From JALJPB01 sp963933115 (GTDB taxonomy: Bacteria > Pseudomonadota > Gammaproteobacteria > Enterobacterales > Alteromonadaceae), in assembly GCA_963933115.1 (NCBI GenBank), contig CAWVSL010000028.1, positions 1 to 36,762 on the forward strand: a DNA stretch of 36,762 bases. Reading direction: 5' to 3'. Shown here one piece after another: positions 25,248-33,548 of this stretch; the first letter of the stretch is position 1, and every line of letters begins with the position of its first letter. Both the position numbers and the translations under genes were made by a program. The notes beneath the pieces are model-generated. The model did no database searches. It was not told the origin of the DNA and worked only from the letters and a program-made list of their open reading frames with translations.

Positions 25248-26476
25248 CTACCAGCGACAATGTACTAAATATTGATAAAATACGGGCCGAGTTTCCAATT
25301 TTGCATCAACAGATTGAAGGTAAGCCGTTGGTCTATTTGGATAATGCCGCTACCACCCAAAAACCGCAGGCGGTAATACAATCGATAGTTGATTTTTACA
25401 GCCAGTGTAATGCTAATGTCCACCGCGGCGCGCATCAACTTTCCGATGAGGCTACTCGCCGTTATGAAAAAGCTCGAGATACAGTCGCTAGCTTTATTCA
25501 TGCCAGTAATCCCAAGGAAGTGATCTGGACTAATGGTGCTACCGAAGGGATCAATATTGTTGCCAATGGCATGGCACAGCGTCTTAAAAATGGCGATGAA
25601 GTGCTTGTCACCGAGATGGAACATCATGCCAATCTAGTGACCTGGCAACAGGCCTGTTTACGCAGCGGAGCTCGATTGAAAATTGCGCCTATCCATGATG
25701 ATGGTACCTTAAATATTGAAGCATTTGCTTCTCTTTTGACTGAAAAAACAAAACTCGTTGCGCTACCTCATGTTTCTAATGCCTTGGGTACAGTCAATCC
25801 GGTCAAAGAGCTGACGGTACTAGTTAAAAAAATAGGCGCTTTAATCCTCATTGACGGTGCACAGGCTATTGCCCATGGTAGTGTCAATGTAACTGATATC
25901 GGCTGCGATTTTTATGTGTTTTCTGGCCACAAGCTTTTCGGCCCAACCGGCATTGGTGTACTTTGGGGAAAAGAAGCCGTCCTCCAAGACTGGCCGGTAT
26001 GGCAGACAGGTGGTGAAATGATCGCCAACGTCACTTACGAAAGCTCGACTTGGGGAGAATTACCTAACCGCCTTGAGGCGGGTACCCCGAATATTGCTGG
26101 TGCTATCGGTTTGGCCGCCGCGATAAACTGGTTTAATCATTTGGACTTAAACGCTTTACAAGCTCATGAGCAAGCGCTGATGGCTAGTGCGTTAAAACAG
26201 GCCAAAGCCTTTGAAGGCTTAACCATTATCGGTAATGCTCCCAGTAAGCTCGGAGTATTGAGTTTTATATTAAAAGGCACTCATCCAGCCGATATCGGCT
26301 TTCTTCTTGATCGTCAAGGTATCGCCATACGTACTGGTAATCATTGTGCTCAACCATTAATGCACCGTTTAGACCTATTAGGTACAGCCAGAGCGTCTTT
26401 CTCGGTGTATAACACTTTAGAAGAAGTGGACGCGTTATTTATTGCCCTTAAAAAAGTCCAGAAGATGCTGGCATGA
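25244..26476 (+). CDS. sufS: Cysteine desulfurase SufS
   Basis: A PLP-dependent type II cysteine desulfurase that takes sulfur from cysteine and passes it to SufE. PLP lysine is Lys230 in FSGHKLFGPTG, the catalytic cysteine is Cys368 in RTGNHCAQPLM, and the N-terminal IRAEFPILHQ and LDNAATTQKP are standard. The frame is open to an ATG at 25196 inside sufD, but a GTG at 25244 overlapping the sufD stop (GTGA), preceded by GGAAG, gives the 410-residue length expected (406 in E. coli). Starting at the ATG would add 16 residues without homology. Confidence 0.95.
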   Translation: MTTSDNVLNIDKIRAEFPILHQQIEGKPLVYLDNAATTQKPQAVIQSIVDFYSQCNANVHRGAHQLSDEATRRYEKARDTVASFIHASNPKEVIWTNGATEGINIVANGMAQRLKNGDEVLVTEMEHHANLVTWQQACLRSGARLKIAPIHDDGTLNIEAFASLLTEKTKLVALPHVSNALGTVNPVKELTVLVKKIGALILIDGAQAIAHGSVNVTDIGCDFYVFSGHKLFGPTGIGVLWGKEAVLQDWPVWQTGGEMIANVTYESSTWGELPNRLEAGTPNIAGAIGLAAAINWFNHLDLNALQAHEQALMASALKQAKAFEGLTIIGNAPSKLGVLSFILKGTHPADIGFLLDRQGIAIRTGNHCAQPLMHRLDLLGTARASFSVYNTLEEVDALFIALKKVQKMLA

Positions 26477-26486
26477 GGAGTGTATT

Positions 26487-26846
26487 ATGAGTGTAGAAAT
26501 TTTTACCAACAAAAATAGCGATGCTGTCACCCTGACGCAAGCGGCGATAAAATATTTTGAGTCCAAGCTGGCAAGTCAACCCGGTCATCTGTTGCGTTTG
26601 TCGAGTAAAGTTAGTGGCTGTACAGGTTATGCCTATGTGCTAGACGTAGTCGAGCAAGCAGAGGACAGCGATACGCTGATAACTGCGAGTGATAAACTCA
26701 CCCTAACCATTACCGCCAAAACAATGGATTTGGTCAGAAATACCGAAATTGATTATGTTAAAGAGGGTGTTAACGGTGTCGTTAAGTTTAATAATCCTAA
26801 TGCCGTCAATGAATGTGGCTGTGGCGAAAGCTTTAGTGTTAGCTAA
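26487..26846 (+). CDS. sufA: A-type Fe-S carrier, SufA/IscA family
   Basis: A 119-residue HesB/IscA-family carrier that takes clusters from SufBCD to target apoproteins. The three cluster cysteines are Cys45 (VSGCTGY) and Cys110 and Cys112 (NECGCGESF). The frame extends upstream to 26442 within sufS, but ATG 26487, with GAGGAG six bases before it, is clearly the start. In E. coli sufA is the first gene of the operon. Here it is fifth, as in other SUF operons that also carry sufT. Another A-type protein such as ErpA cannot be fully excluded by sequence alone. Confidence 0.88.
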   Translation: MSVEIFTNKNSDAVTLTQAAIKYFESKLASQPGHLLRLSSKVSGCTGYAYVLDVVEQAEDSDTLITASDKLTLTITAKTMDLVRNTEIDYVKEGVNGVVKFNNPNAVNECGCGESFSVS

Positions 26847-26889
26847 ATGCCGATATAAAACGGTGCTGTATCTTAAAGAGGTTCAATAA

Positions 26890-27423
26890 ATGCTTCAAAA
26901 AATGGTGGCGACTGAACGGGAATGCAAGGCAAGGCGTGTGCCAAATGGCGATTTGCAGCTGATTCCCGAAGGTGAATTTGTCAATATTACCCAAGATCTT
27001 GGTGGCAACTATACAGTGACTTGGCGCGGTAATATGTTACGTATCGATGGTACCGACGCCGATGCAATAGGCCGAAAGCCTCAAATACTCGACTTTGCTA
27101 TCCCTAAAGATGACCTTATTTCTGAAGATCAGGTATTCCAAGCATTGGAAACGGTCTATGATCCTGAAATTCCGATTAATTTATTATCACTGGGATTAAT
27201 TTATAAAGTTTCCACTGATCAGGCTACACAGACCGTGCATATCAATATGACCTTAACAGCCCCAGGCTGTGGTATGGGACCTGTGTTGGTCGGCGATGTT
27301 GAATATCGGGTAAGTATGGTACCCAATGTCAAAAAAGTTGCCGTTGAATTGGTATTTGATCCCCCTTGGTCCCGCGAAATGATGAGTGAAGAAGCTCAGC
27401 TCGAAGCTGGTCTGTTTTTCTAG
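26890..27423 (+). CDS. sufT: SufT, MIP18/DUF59 family Fe-S maturation factor
   Basis: A 177-residue protein with an N-terminal SufT-specific part (LIPEGEFVNITQDLGGNYTV) and a C-terminal MIP18 domain from about residue 80 (VFQALETVYDPEIPINLLSLGLIY in parts: LETVYDPEIPI and LLSLGLIY), with the conserved Cys127 in TAPGCGMGP and FDPPWSREMMSEEA at the end. SufT is an accessory factor that helps mature Fe-S proteins, shown in Staphylococcus and Mycobacterium. It lies between sufA and sufE and so is part of the operon. Start ATG 26890 follows an AAGAGG site. Confidence 0.92.
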   Translation: MLQKMVATERECKARRVPNGDLQLIPEGEFVNITQDLGGNYTVTWRGNMLRIDGTDADAIGRKPQILDFAIPKDDLISEDQVFQALETVYDPEIPINLLSLGLIYKVSTDQATQTVHINMTLTAPGCGMGPVLVGDVEYRVSMVPNVKKVAVELVFDPPWSREMMSEEAQLEAGLFF

Positions 27424-27445
27424 TAATAAAACTTAAGAGTCTCTG

Positions 27446-27856
27446 ATGAATTTACCCAGCTACGAAGAAATTATTGATGATATCGCCTTTTTTGATGACT
27501 GGGAGCAGCGCTATCAGTACATCATCGACTTGGGAAAAAGTATTCCATCAATTGATGAAAACCTCAAAACTGACGATCGTTTGGTCAGAGGTTGCCAAAG
27601 TAGTGTCTGGCTATTAAGCAAAGAAGAAGACGGAAAATTACAGTTCCAAGTAGACAGTGACGCAGTAATTGTTAATGGTCTACTAGCCCTAGTAATGGCT
27701 GTTTTCAATGATAAAACCAGCACGCAGATACTCGCTTTTGATATTGATGGTTATTTCAAAGCTCTCGATCTTGAGCGCCATATTACCCCAGCTCGCGGTA
27801 ATGGTTTACGCTCTATCGTCTTAAAAGTTAGAGCTATTGCCAAGGCAAAGCAGTGA
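27446..27856 (+). CDS. sufE: Sulfur acceptor protein SufE
   Basis: SufE accepts persulfide from SufS and hands it to SufB. The 136 residues contain DDRLVRGCQSSVWL with the acceptor Cys50 (Cys51 in E. coli) and the SufE N-terminal helix with the WEQRYQYIIDLG motif. It is the last gene of the suf cluster. Downstream, arms AAAAGCCA and TGGCCTTT around 27878-27913 could form an imperfect stem but not a convincing terminator, so read-through to fpr is possible. The CsdE paralogue is the alternative, but context favours SufE. Confidence 0.94.
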   Translation: MNLPSYEEIIDDIAFFDDWEQRYQYIIDLGKSIPSIDENLKTDDRLVRGCQSSVWLLSKEEDGKLQFQVDSDAVIVNGLLALVMAVFNDKTSTQILAFDIDGYFKALDLERHITPARGNGLRSIVLKVRAIAKAKQ

Positions 27857-27970
27857 TAAAACCGCAGTAAAAAATCTAAAAGCCACTCCAGATCATAGAG
27901 TTTTTGGCCTTTATTATTAACATAATCTATTTACCAATAGCCTTTGCTATTCCAGTTTAATGGAGTATTC

Positions 27971-28753
27971 ATGAGAAATACCATAGTAGAAACCGTTACA
28001 AGTGTTCATCATTGGAATGATACATTGTTTAGCTTTAAAACGACTCGCCTACCGTCCTTCACCTTTGAAAATGGCCAATTCGTTATGATCGGTCTTGAGG
28101 TCGACGGCAAGCCATTACTTAGAGCTTACAGCATTGCTAGTGCTAATTATGAAGATGAACTCGAATTTTTTAGTATAAAAGTGCCTAATGGTGCACTGAC
28201 ATCTCGCCTGCAACACATTCAAGTTGGTGAGCCACTGACTCTGTCGACACGCCCTGCAGGGACTCTGGTAGCAGGCCACCTTAAACCAGGAAAGCACCTC
28301 TACCTACTAGCCACCGGCACGGGGTTAGCGCCCTTTATGAGTATTATTAAAGATCCAGACGTTTACGAACAGTACGATAAAATTATTTTGGTTCATGGTG
28401 TACGCTATGTTTCAGAGCTAGCTTATAGAAAAACTATCTGTCATGAACTACCTGATAATGAACTTTTTGGTGATTGGGTTCAACAAAAGTTGATTTACTA
28501 CCCCACAGTGACACGAGAAGATTTTGATTCTAAGGCGCATCAACAAAGAATTACTGATTTACTAACCACGGATCAGTTAACACAAGAAATTGGCTTACCC
28601 ACTATTGATCCCAATTTTGATAGATTCATGCTTTGTGGTAATCAAGCGATGCTTAATGACACTATGGCGATTTTAAATGAACGGGGTTTTAAAAAGGCGA
28701 CATCACGTGAGCAAGGTGATTACGTTATTGAACAAGCATTCCTTGAAAAATAA
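27971..28753 (+). CDS. fpr: Ferredoxin/flavodoxin-NADP+ reductase
   Basis: An FAD enzyme that exchanges electrons between NADPH and ferredoxin or flavodoxin. RAYSIAS (FAD-binding RxYS, about residue 49), GALTSRLQ, the NADP site TGTGLAPFMS and MLCGNQAML are visible, and the 260-residue product ends AFLEK. That end resembles the VEK end of the Azotobacter and Pseudomonas type (subclass I) rather than the tryptophan end of the E. coli enzyme. ATG 27971 is chosen over TTG 27944 because GGAG lies five bases before it. It is 114 bases after sufE in the same direction. A role in supplying electrons for cluster assembly is plausible but inferred. Confidence 0.93.
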   Translation: MRNTIVETVTSVHHWNDTLFSFKTTRLPSFTFENGQFVMIGLEVDGKPLLRAYSIASANYEDELEFFSIKVPNGALTSRLQHIQVGEPLTLSTRPAGTLVAGHLKPGKHLYLLATGTGLAPFMSIIKDPDVYEQYDKIILVHGVRYVSELAYRKTICHELPDNELFGDWVQQKLIYYPTVTREDFDSKAHQQRITDLLTTDQLTQEIGLPTIDPNFDRFMLCGNQAMLNDTMAILNERGFKKATSREQGDYVIEQAFLEK

Positions 28754-28790
28754 AAGCTCACAGTGATTTTTTTCTGGGGTTGATATATAG

Positions 28791-28889
28791 GTGCGTTTTA
28801 CCTTTATTGTTAATGAATGGTTGAGTATATTTACTTTATTAATCCCTTTAAGCTTTGCTATTATCGCATTGGCGGCAAACGTTTATTGA
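28791..28889 (+). CDS. Possible 32-residue hydrophobic small protein
   Basis: A GTG-initiated frame encodes MRFTFIVNEWLSI followed by a hydrophobic stretch TLLIPLSFAIIALAA that could span the membrane once. The in-frame stop TAG is directly before the GTG, so the start is forced. No good ribosome site is visible, and no known small-protein family is recognised. It may be chance. Confidence 0.2.
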   Translation: MRFTFIVNEWLSIFTLLIPLSFAIIALAANVY

Positions 28890-28924
28890 CCAATTCAGTT
28901 AGGTTCCAAACCAAATTTGATGTT

Positions 28925-28953
28925 ATACCAACACTTCTTTAAAGTGTTGGTAT
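28925..28953. repeat. Perfect 12-bp inverted repeat between fpr and yfbR
   Basis: ATACCAACACTT and AAGTGTTGGTAT enclose a five-base loop. It lies between convergent genes, where a terminator is expected, but neither strand has a T-tract after it. It could be a dispersed palindromic element or a Rho-assisted stop. Confidence 0.7.
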
Positions 28954-28985
28954 TGGCCTTAAAGTGAAACAGGGAAGGTTAGCTC

Positions 28986-29579
28986 TTAACTTTTAGTGAG
29001 TTTATCGACCGTCGCAGAACATGCTTGTAAAAATGTTTCCATAAAATAATTAACCTCAGGCATATCTAACTGCAATACCGCTATTTTTGCACCTAATCGT
29101 TCTTTGACATGTTCAAACTCGGGATTATGATGATTTAACTCATCAAGTGCTTTGATATAGGCAACGAGAATATCAGCCGCTTTAACGATATCTTTATAGT
29201 CTTTATCAACATTATCTTGCACAATAATATCACTAAATATTTCTTGGAATTCATCAGGTAAGGAAGACAAACATTCTTGTTCAGCTAAAAATTCAATTTT
29301 TTTAAATTCACGAGCAATTTCAGCGTTGGCATATTTTGTTGGGCTAACAATATCTCCGTAACGTGTTTCACTTGCCTCGTGATACAAAGCGATGGTTGAT
29401 ACTTTATCCTCATTAATAGTGCCATTAAATTTTTTATTTCTGATCACTGCCAACAAGTGAGCCACAATTGCTACCTGGTGTGAGTGCTCGGCAACATTTT
29501 CTGGTTTTACGCAAAACATTAATGCCCAACGCTTGATGAGTGGCATTCTGAACATCCAAGCGAGAAAAGTACTTTGCAT
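28986..29579 (-). CDS. yfbR: 5'-deoxynucleotidase YfbR, HD-domain protein with HE variant
   Basis: YfbR hydrolyses deoxyribonucleoside 5'-monophosphates and takes part in thymidylate supply in E. coli. The 197 residues align with it: LIKRWALM, ENVAEHSHQVA (metal His32), YHEASE, the DADAL-like KAADILVAYIKALDEL with its Asp, and NYFMETF near the C-terminus. The central HD metal pair reads His67-Glu68 instead of His-Asp, from a clear GAG codon, while Glu71 is kept. Whether Glu68 can hold the metal is unknown. Ribosome site AAGGA lies six bases before the ATG. It is downstream of alaA in the same direction, an order also seen in E. coli. Confidence 0.92.
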   Translation of the reverse strand: MQSTFLAWMFRMPLIKRWALMFCVKPENVAEHSHQVAIVAHLLAVIRNKKFNGTINEDKVSTIALYHEASETRYGDIVSPTKYANAEIAREFKKIEFLAEQECLSSLPDEFQEIFSDIIVQDNVDKDYKDIVKAADILVAYIKALDELNHHNPEFEHVKERLGAKIAVLQLDMPEVNYFMETFLQACSATVDKLTKS

Positions 29580-29625
29580 GATTAATCCTTATTTTGTTGT
29601 CTAAGTCTTTATATGAGTCTTTAAA

Positions 29626-30840
29626 CTATTGCTGATAAGTTGAAAAAAATATTTTCAACTTATCTATCGCGGCTCTTAATTCATCAATATGAGGTAAAAA
29701 AACCAGTCTAAAATAGTTGTTTTCTTTAATATTAAAAGCGCGGCCATGCACTAATAATATTTTTTCTTGTTTAAGTAAATCTAAAATCATCTTTTCATCA
29801 TCTTTAATATTGAATTTTTCTTTATCAACTTTAACAAAAAAATACAGCGCGCCCATCGCTTGATTACAAGATAAACCATCTATTTCATTAATAAGTTGAT
29901 AAGCTAAATTGCGTTGTTTAAGTAAGCGTCCATCACCTTTTATTAGTTCGTTAATACTCTGATAACCACCTAGTGCCGTTTGTATCGCATGTTGGGAAGG
30001 AACATTGGCACACATCCTCATTGATGAAAGCAGTCTTAGACCTTGAATGTAATCTTCGGCATGAATCTTTGGTCCGGTAATCACCATCCATCCAGCCCGA
30101 AAACCAGCAATACGATAATTCTTTGATAAGCCACCTAAACTGATGATTAAAATATCATTAGCCAGTCTAGCTGTAGGGATATGCTCTGCGTCATCAAATA
30201 ATATTTTATCGTAAATTTCGTCACTGAAGATAATTAACTGGTGTTTTCTTGCCAGTGCAATCACTTCAAGTAAAATAGCTTCTGAATAAACCGATCCAGT
30301 AGGATTGTTGGGATTAATTAACACCAATGCTTTTGTGTTAGCCGTTATTTTATTTTCAATATCTTTAATGTTAGGAAACCATTGGTTTTCCTCATCGCAA
30401 GCATAATGGATAGGGGTGCCACCGGATAATGATACCGCTGCTGTCCATAGTGGATAATCAGGAGCGGGTATTAAGACTTCATCACCATCATTTAATAAGG
30501 CTTGCATAGCCATGACAATAAGTTCACTTACTCCGTTGCCAATATAAATATCATCGACACTGACATCTTTTATTTGTTGTTGCTGAAAATATTGCATAAC
30601 CGCAACTCGGGCAGAGTAGATCCCTTGAGACTCACTATAGCCTTGAGAACTAGGTAAATTGTGAATAACATCTTTTAAAATATCATCAGGAGCTTCAAAG
30701 CCAAATGGCGCCGGATTGCCGATATTAAGTTTTAAAATTTTATAACCTTCATCTTCAAGACGGCGAGCTTCTTTTGCTATTTGCCCTCTAATGTCATAAC
30801 AAACGTTATTTAATTTTGATGATTTTTTAATGTTTTTCAT
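29626..30840 (-). CDS. alaA: Glutamate-pyruvate aminotransferase AlaA
   Basis: AlaA makes alanine from pyruvate and glutamate. The 404-residue fold-type I PLP enzyme shows the N-terminal YDIRGQIAKEARRLE and NIGNPAPFGFEAPD, the SSQGYSESQG region, LINPNNPTGSVYS, DEIYDKILFD, the PLP lysine in GLSKNYRIAGFRAGW and the substrate-carboxylate arginine near the C-terminus (FRLVFLPH). These are diagnostic for the AlaA/YfbQ subgroup. It is 46 bases upstream of yfbR on the same strand and probably shares its transcript. Confidence 0.95.
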   Translation of the reverse strand: MKNIKKSSKLNNVCYDIRGQIAKEARRLEDEGYKILKLNIGNPAPFGFEAPDDILKDVIHNLPSSQGYSESQGIYSARVAVMQYFQQQQIKDVSVDDIYIGNGVSELIVMAMQALLNDGDEVLIPAPDYPLWTAAVSLSGGTPIHYACDEENQWFPNIKDIENKITANTKALVLINPNNPTGSVYSEAILLEVIALARKHQLIIFSDEIYDKILFDDAEHIPTARLANDILIISLGGLSKNYRIAGFRAGWMVITGPKIHAEDYIQGLRLLSSMRMCANVPSQHAIQTALGGYQSINELIKGDGRLLKQRNLAYQLINEIDGLSCNQAMGALYFFVKVDKEKFNIKDDEKMILDLLKQEKILLVHGRAFNIKENNYFRLVFLPHIDELRAAIDKLKIFFSTYQQ

Positions 30841-31225
30841 TATGCCAAATACTCTGTGAAATTTTAATTACGTTATTCTCAAGCCATTGTTGCCAAAATT
30901 GAGTGATTTTGAAACCGTTTATTGCAAATTCTTTAGTGTGATTTATTTATAACAACTTAATCTGGTTATTAGTGATGTGATTATCTCTCTAAGGGGAACA
31001 AATTAAAACGCTACTATTGGAGGACTATAGGTCATTATTTTAATGCTTTTTTGTATTAAAATTTAAATGTGAATGGATTATATATAAGAGTTTATTTGTA
31101 GTGATTACTCTAGCGTTTATTCGCGGTCAAAAGTAAAAGCTTTTGGCGTGACCAAAAAAATTTTACTTCGTTATTTTTAGCTAGGTATGAATTTGATTTG
31201 ATTTCAGTAGGGACGAGTAAAGTAA
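30841..31225. other. Intergenic region upstream of alaA, no gene seen
   Basis: AT-rich with stops in all frames. A stem with arms CAAAAG and CTTTTG around 31128-31146 is followed by ACC and seven A on the plus strand. Its role is unclear. No convincing alaA promoter was picked out. Confidence 0.4.
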
Positions 31226-31271
31226 AAAGTCAATTACGGCTTTAAATACTCGATAGTATTAGAAGCCGTAA
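31226..31271 (-). terminator. Terminator of proS
   Basis: A two-part stem: TTACGGCTT (31234-31242) with AAGCCGTAA (31263-31271), then inner arms AATACT and AGTATT around a CGAT loop. Read on the minus strand it follows the proS stop by 17 bases and is followed by TTGAC and five T. Confidence 0.7.
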
Positions 31272-31288
31272 AGTAAAAGGTCATTAAT

Positions 31289-33001
31289 TTATTTTTCAAA
31301 CAAACTCATAATGTTATCAATCGCCATCATCGATTTTTCACCGGTGATACGATTTTTAACCTCAATTTCTTGGTTGTCCAAATTACGTTCACCAATAATT
31401 AATAAATAGGGTGTGCCAATTAATTCGTGATCAGCAAACATAACACCGGGACGCTCTTTTCTGTCGTCAAATAAAACCTCAATACCTGCTTGTTCCAGTT
31501 GCGTATACATCTGCTCTGCCGTTTCTTTGACACGAACAGATTTAGCCATATTCATTGGCACGATTGCTACTTGGAAAGGAGCAATCGCTGATGGCCATTT
31601 GATCCCATATTTATCATGATTTTGTTCGATAGAAGCGGCAACAATACGAGAAATGCCAATACCGTAACACCCCATAGTTAAAATTTGGTTTTTACCCGCT
31701 TCGGTTAATACACCACATTTCATTACTTGAGCGTATTTATCACCTAATTGGAAAATATGACCAACTTCGATGCCACGTTTAATAACAATAGAACCTTGGC
31801 CACAGGGGCTAGGATCACCTTCAACAACATTTCTAAGATCTTCAATGGTGTATTTACTGCAATCTCTATCCCAGTTAACCCCCGTAAGATGAACATCGTC
31901 AGTATTAGCGCCACATACAAAATCAGCTAGATGTGCTGCACTACGATCAACAATAACAGGGATAGTCATTTCCACTGGACCAATTGAGCCCGCATTACAA
32001 TTTACTGCCGCTAATATTTGTTCTTCACTAGCAAATGTTAATGGTGAAGCAATTTGTGCGAGATTTTCGGCTTTAATTTCATTTAACTGATGATCGCCTC
32101 TGAGCACTAGTGCGATTATTGGCGCTTTTTCACCATCAACAGTATTACCAACGACCAATAATGTTTTAACAGTTGACTTAATATCCACATTTAAAAAAGC
32201 TGATAAAGCAGTAATGGTTTTAACATTAGGTGTATCAATACGTGTTAACGTTTGGCTTGGTGCTGGGCGGTCGCCTTTAGGGGCTAAAGCTTCTGCTTTT
32301 TCAATATTAGCCGCAAAGTCACTTGTATCACTAAAAGCAATGTCATCTTCACCTGAGTCAGCTAGAACATGGAATTCATGAGAAGCCACACCGCCAATAG
32401 AGCCAGTGTCAGCAATTACTGGACGATAATCTAAGCCTAAACGTTCAAATATACGGCAATAGGCGTGAAACATTATATCGTAAGTTTTTTGTAAACATTC
32501 TTGAGATAAATGGAAAGAGTAAGCATCTTTCATTACAAATTCGCGACTGCGCATCACACCAAATCTAGGACGAATTTCATCACGGAATTTAGTTTGAATT
32601 TGAAATACGTTTAATGGCAACTGTTTGTAGCTGTTAATTTCATTACTAACAAGTTTGGTAATAACTTCTTCGTGGGTTGGACCAAGAACAAAATCACGAT
32701 GGTGTCTATCATTTAACCTAAGTAGTTCTGGACCATAATCATTTAAACGCCCTGACTCTAGCCATAAATCAGCAGGTTGAACCATAGGCATTAATATTTC
32801 GATGGCATTTGCACGTTCCATCTCTTCTCTGACGATGTTTTCAACTTTTCGGAGAACTTTTAAACCCGTAGGTAACCATGTATATAAACCTGAAGCAACA
32901 TTGCGCACTAAACCGGCACGTAACATAAGTTGATGGCTAATAACCTCAGCACTTGCAGGTGTTTCTTTTAAAGTGGAAAGTAAATATTGGCTAGTACGCA
33001 T
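31289..33001 (-). CDS. proS: Prolyl-tRNA synthetase
   Basis: A bacterial-type class II synthetase that charges tRNA-Pro, with an editing domain. The 570 residues (572 in E. coli) show MRTSQYLLSTLKETPADAE-like start (here ETPASAEVISHQLM), motif 2 (FRDEIRPRFGVMRSREFVMK), the YbaK-like insertion domain at about 235-400 that clears Ala-tRNA-Pro, motif 3 (GCYGIGISRIVAA) and the anticodon-binding domain (IEVLFDDRKERPGVMFAD). The frame opens at a TTG 33 bases upstream, but ATG 33001 is the family start, with GAGGA about 11 bases before it. It stands alone. Confidence 0.97.
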   Translation of the reverse strand: MRTSQYLLSTLKETPASAEVISHQLMLRAGLVRNVASGLYTWLPTGLKVLRKVENIVREEMERANAIEILMPMVQPADLWLESGRLNDYGPELLRLNDRHHRDFVLGPTHEEVITKLVSNEINSYKQLPLNVFQIQTKFRDEIRPRFGVMRSREFVMKDAYSFHLSQECLQKTYDIMFHAYCRIFERLGLDYRPVIADTGSIGGVASHEFHVLADSGEDDIAFSDTSDFAANIEKAEALAPKGDRPAPSQTLTRIDTPNVKTITALSAFLNVDIKSTVKTLLVVGNTVDGEKAPIIALVLRGDHQLNEIKAENLAQIASPLTFASEEQILAAVNCNAGSIGPVEMTIPVIVDRSAAHLADFVCGANTDDVHLTGVNWDRDCSKYTIEDLRNVVEGDPSPCGQGSIVIKRGIEVGHIFQLGDKYAQVMKCGVLTEAGKNQILTMGCYGIGISRIVAASIEQNHDKYGIKWPSAIAPFQVAIVPMNMAKSVRVKETAEQMYTQLEQAGIEVLFDDRKERPGVMFADHELIGTPYLLIIGERNLDNQEIEVKNRITGEKSMMAIDNIMSLFEK

Positions 33002-33548
33002 TGATAGGGTTTTCCTCGGAATAAATTCCGTCAAGTCGATTGATAAAATGACGCTTAGTCTATCAGGACGTCCGTTTAGGTGTAAGTATTATCTTCTCAT
33101 TTTTTTCACACAAAAAACAACAAATAACGTAATGTTGAAGCTATCAGTAAAAGTACCAATAACACTCATACTTTTAAGTTAAGCGATAGGAGATAAGTAT
33201 CAGAACCAAAGGTGAGGTAGTTATTGTAAAATACAATTTATCCTGTTTATCAAAGGGGGGACTTTTAGATGAAAGTACAGAAGGGATAATGGCCAAACGA
33301 TAACTAGTCAATGAGTGACATGGCAATAAGAGGAACGACGATAGTGAAGTGATTATTGCGTCCTAAATTAATCTTTTAAATTACCTCTCCGAGACGTTTG
33401 AATATGATTTTTGCTGAGTAGAGTCGTGGATAATTTAATTCTGTGTTTCTTGCTAGTGTTGTTATAAGCTTATGCAATTACACGCTATTTTTATTTACTA
33501 ATTCAAAACAGTTTACAAATCAGAAAGCGCCAAGCCTTAGGAGTTTCA
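33002..33548. other. Intergenic region between proS and the MipA/OmpV gene
   Basis: Divergent promoter region of about 550 bases. No reading frame is supportable. The frames seen here are shadows or lack ribosome sites. No repeat or RNA fold stood out. Confidence 0.45.
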
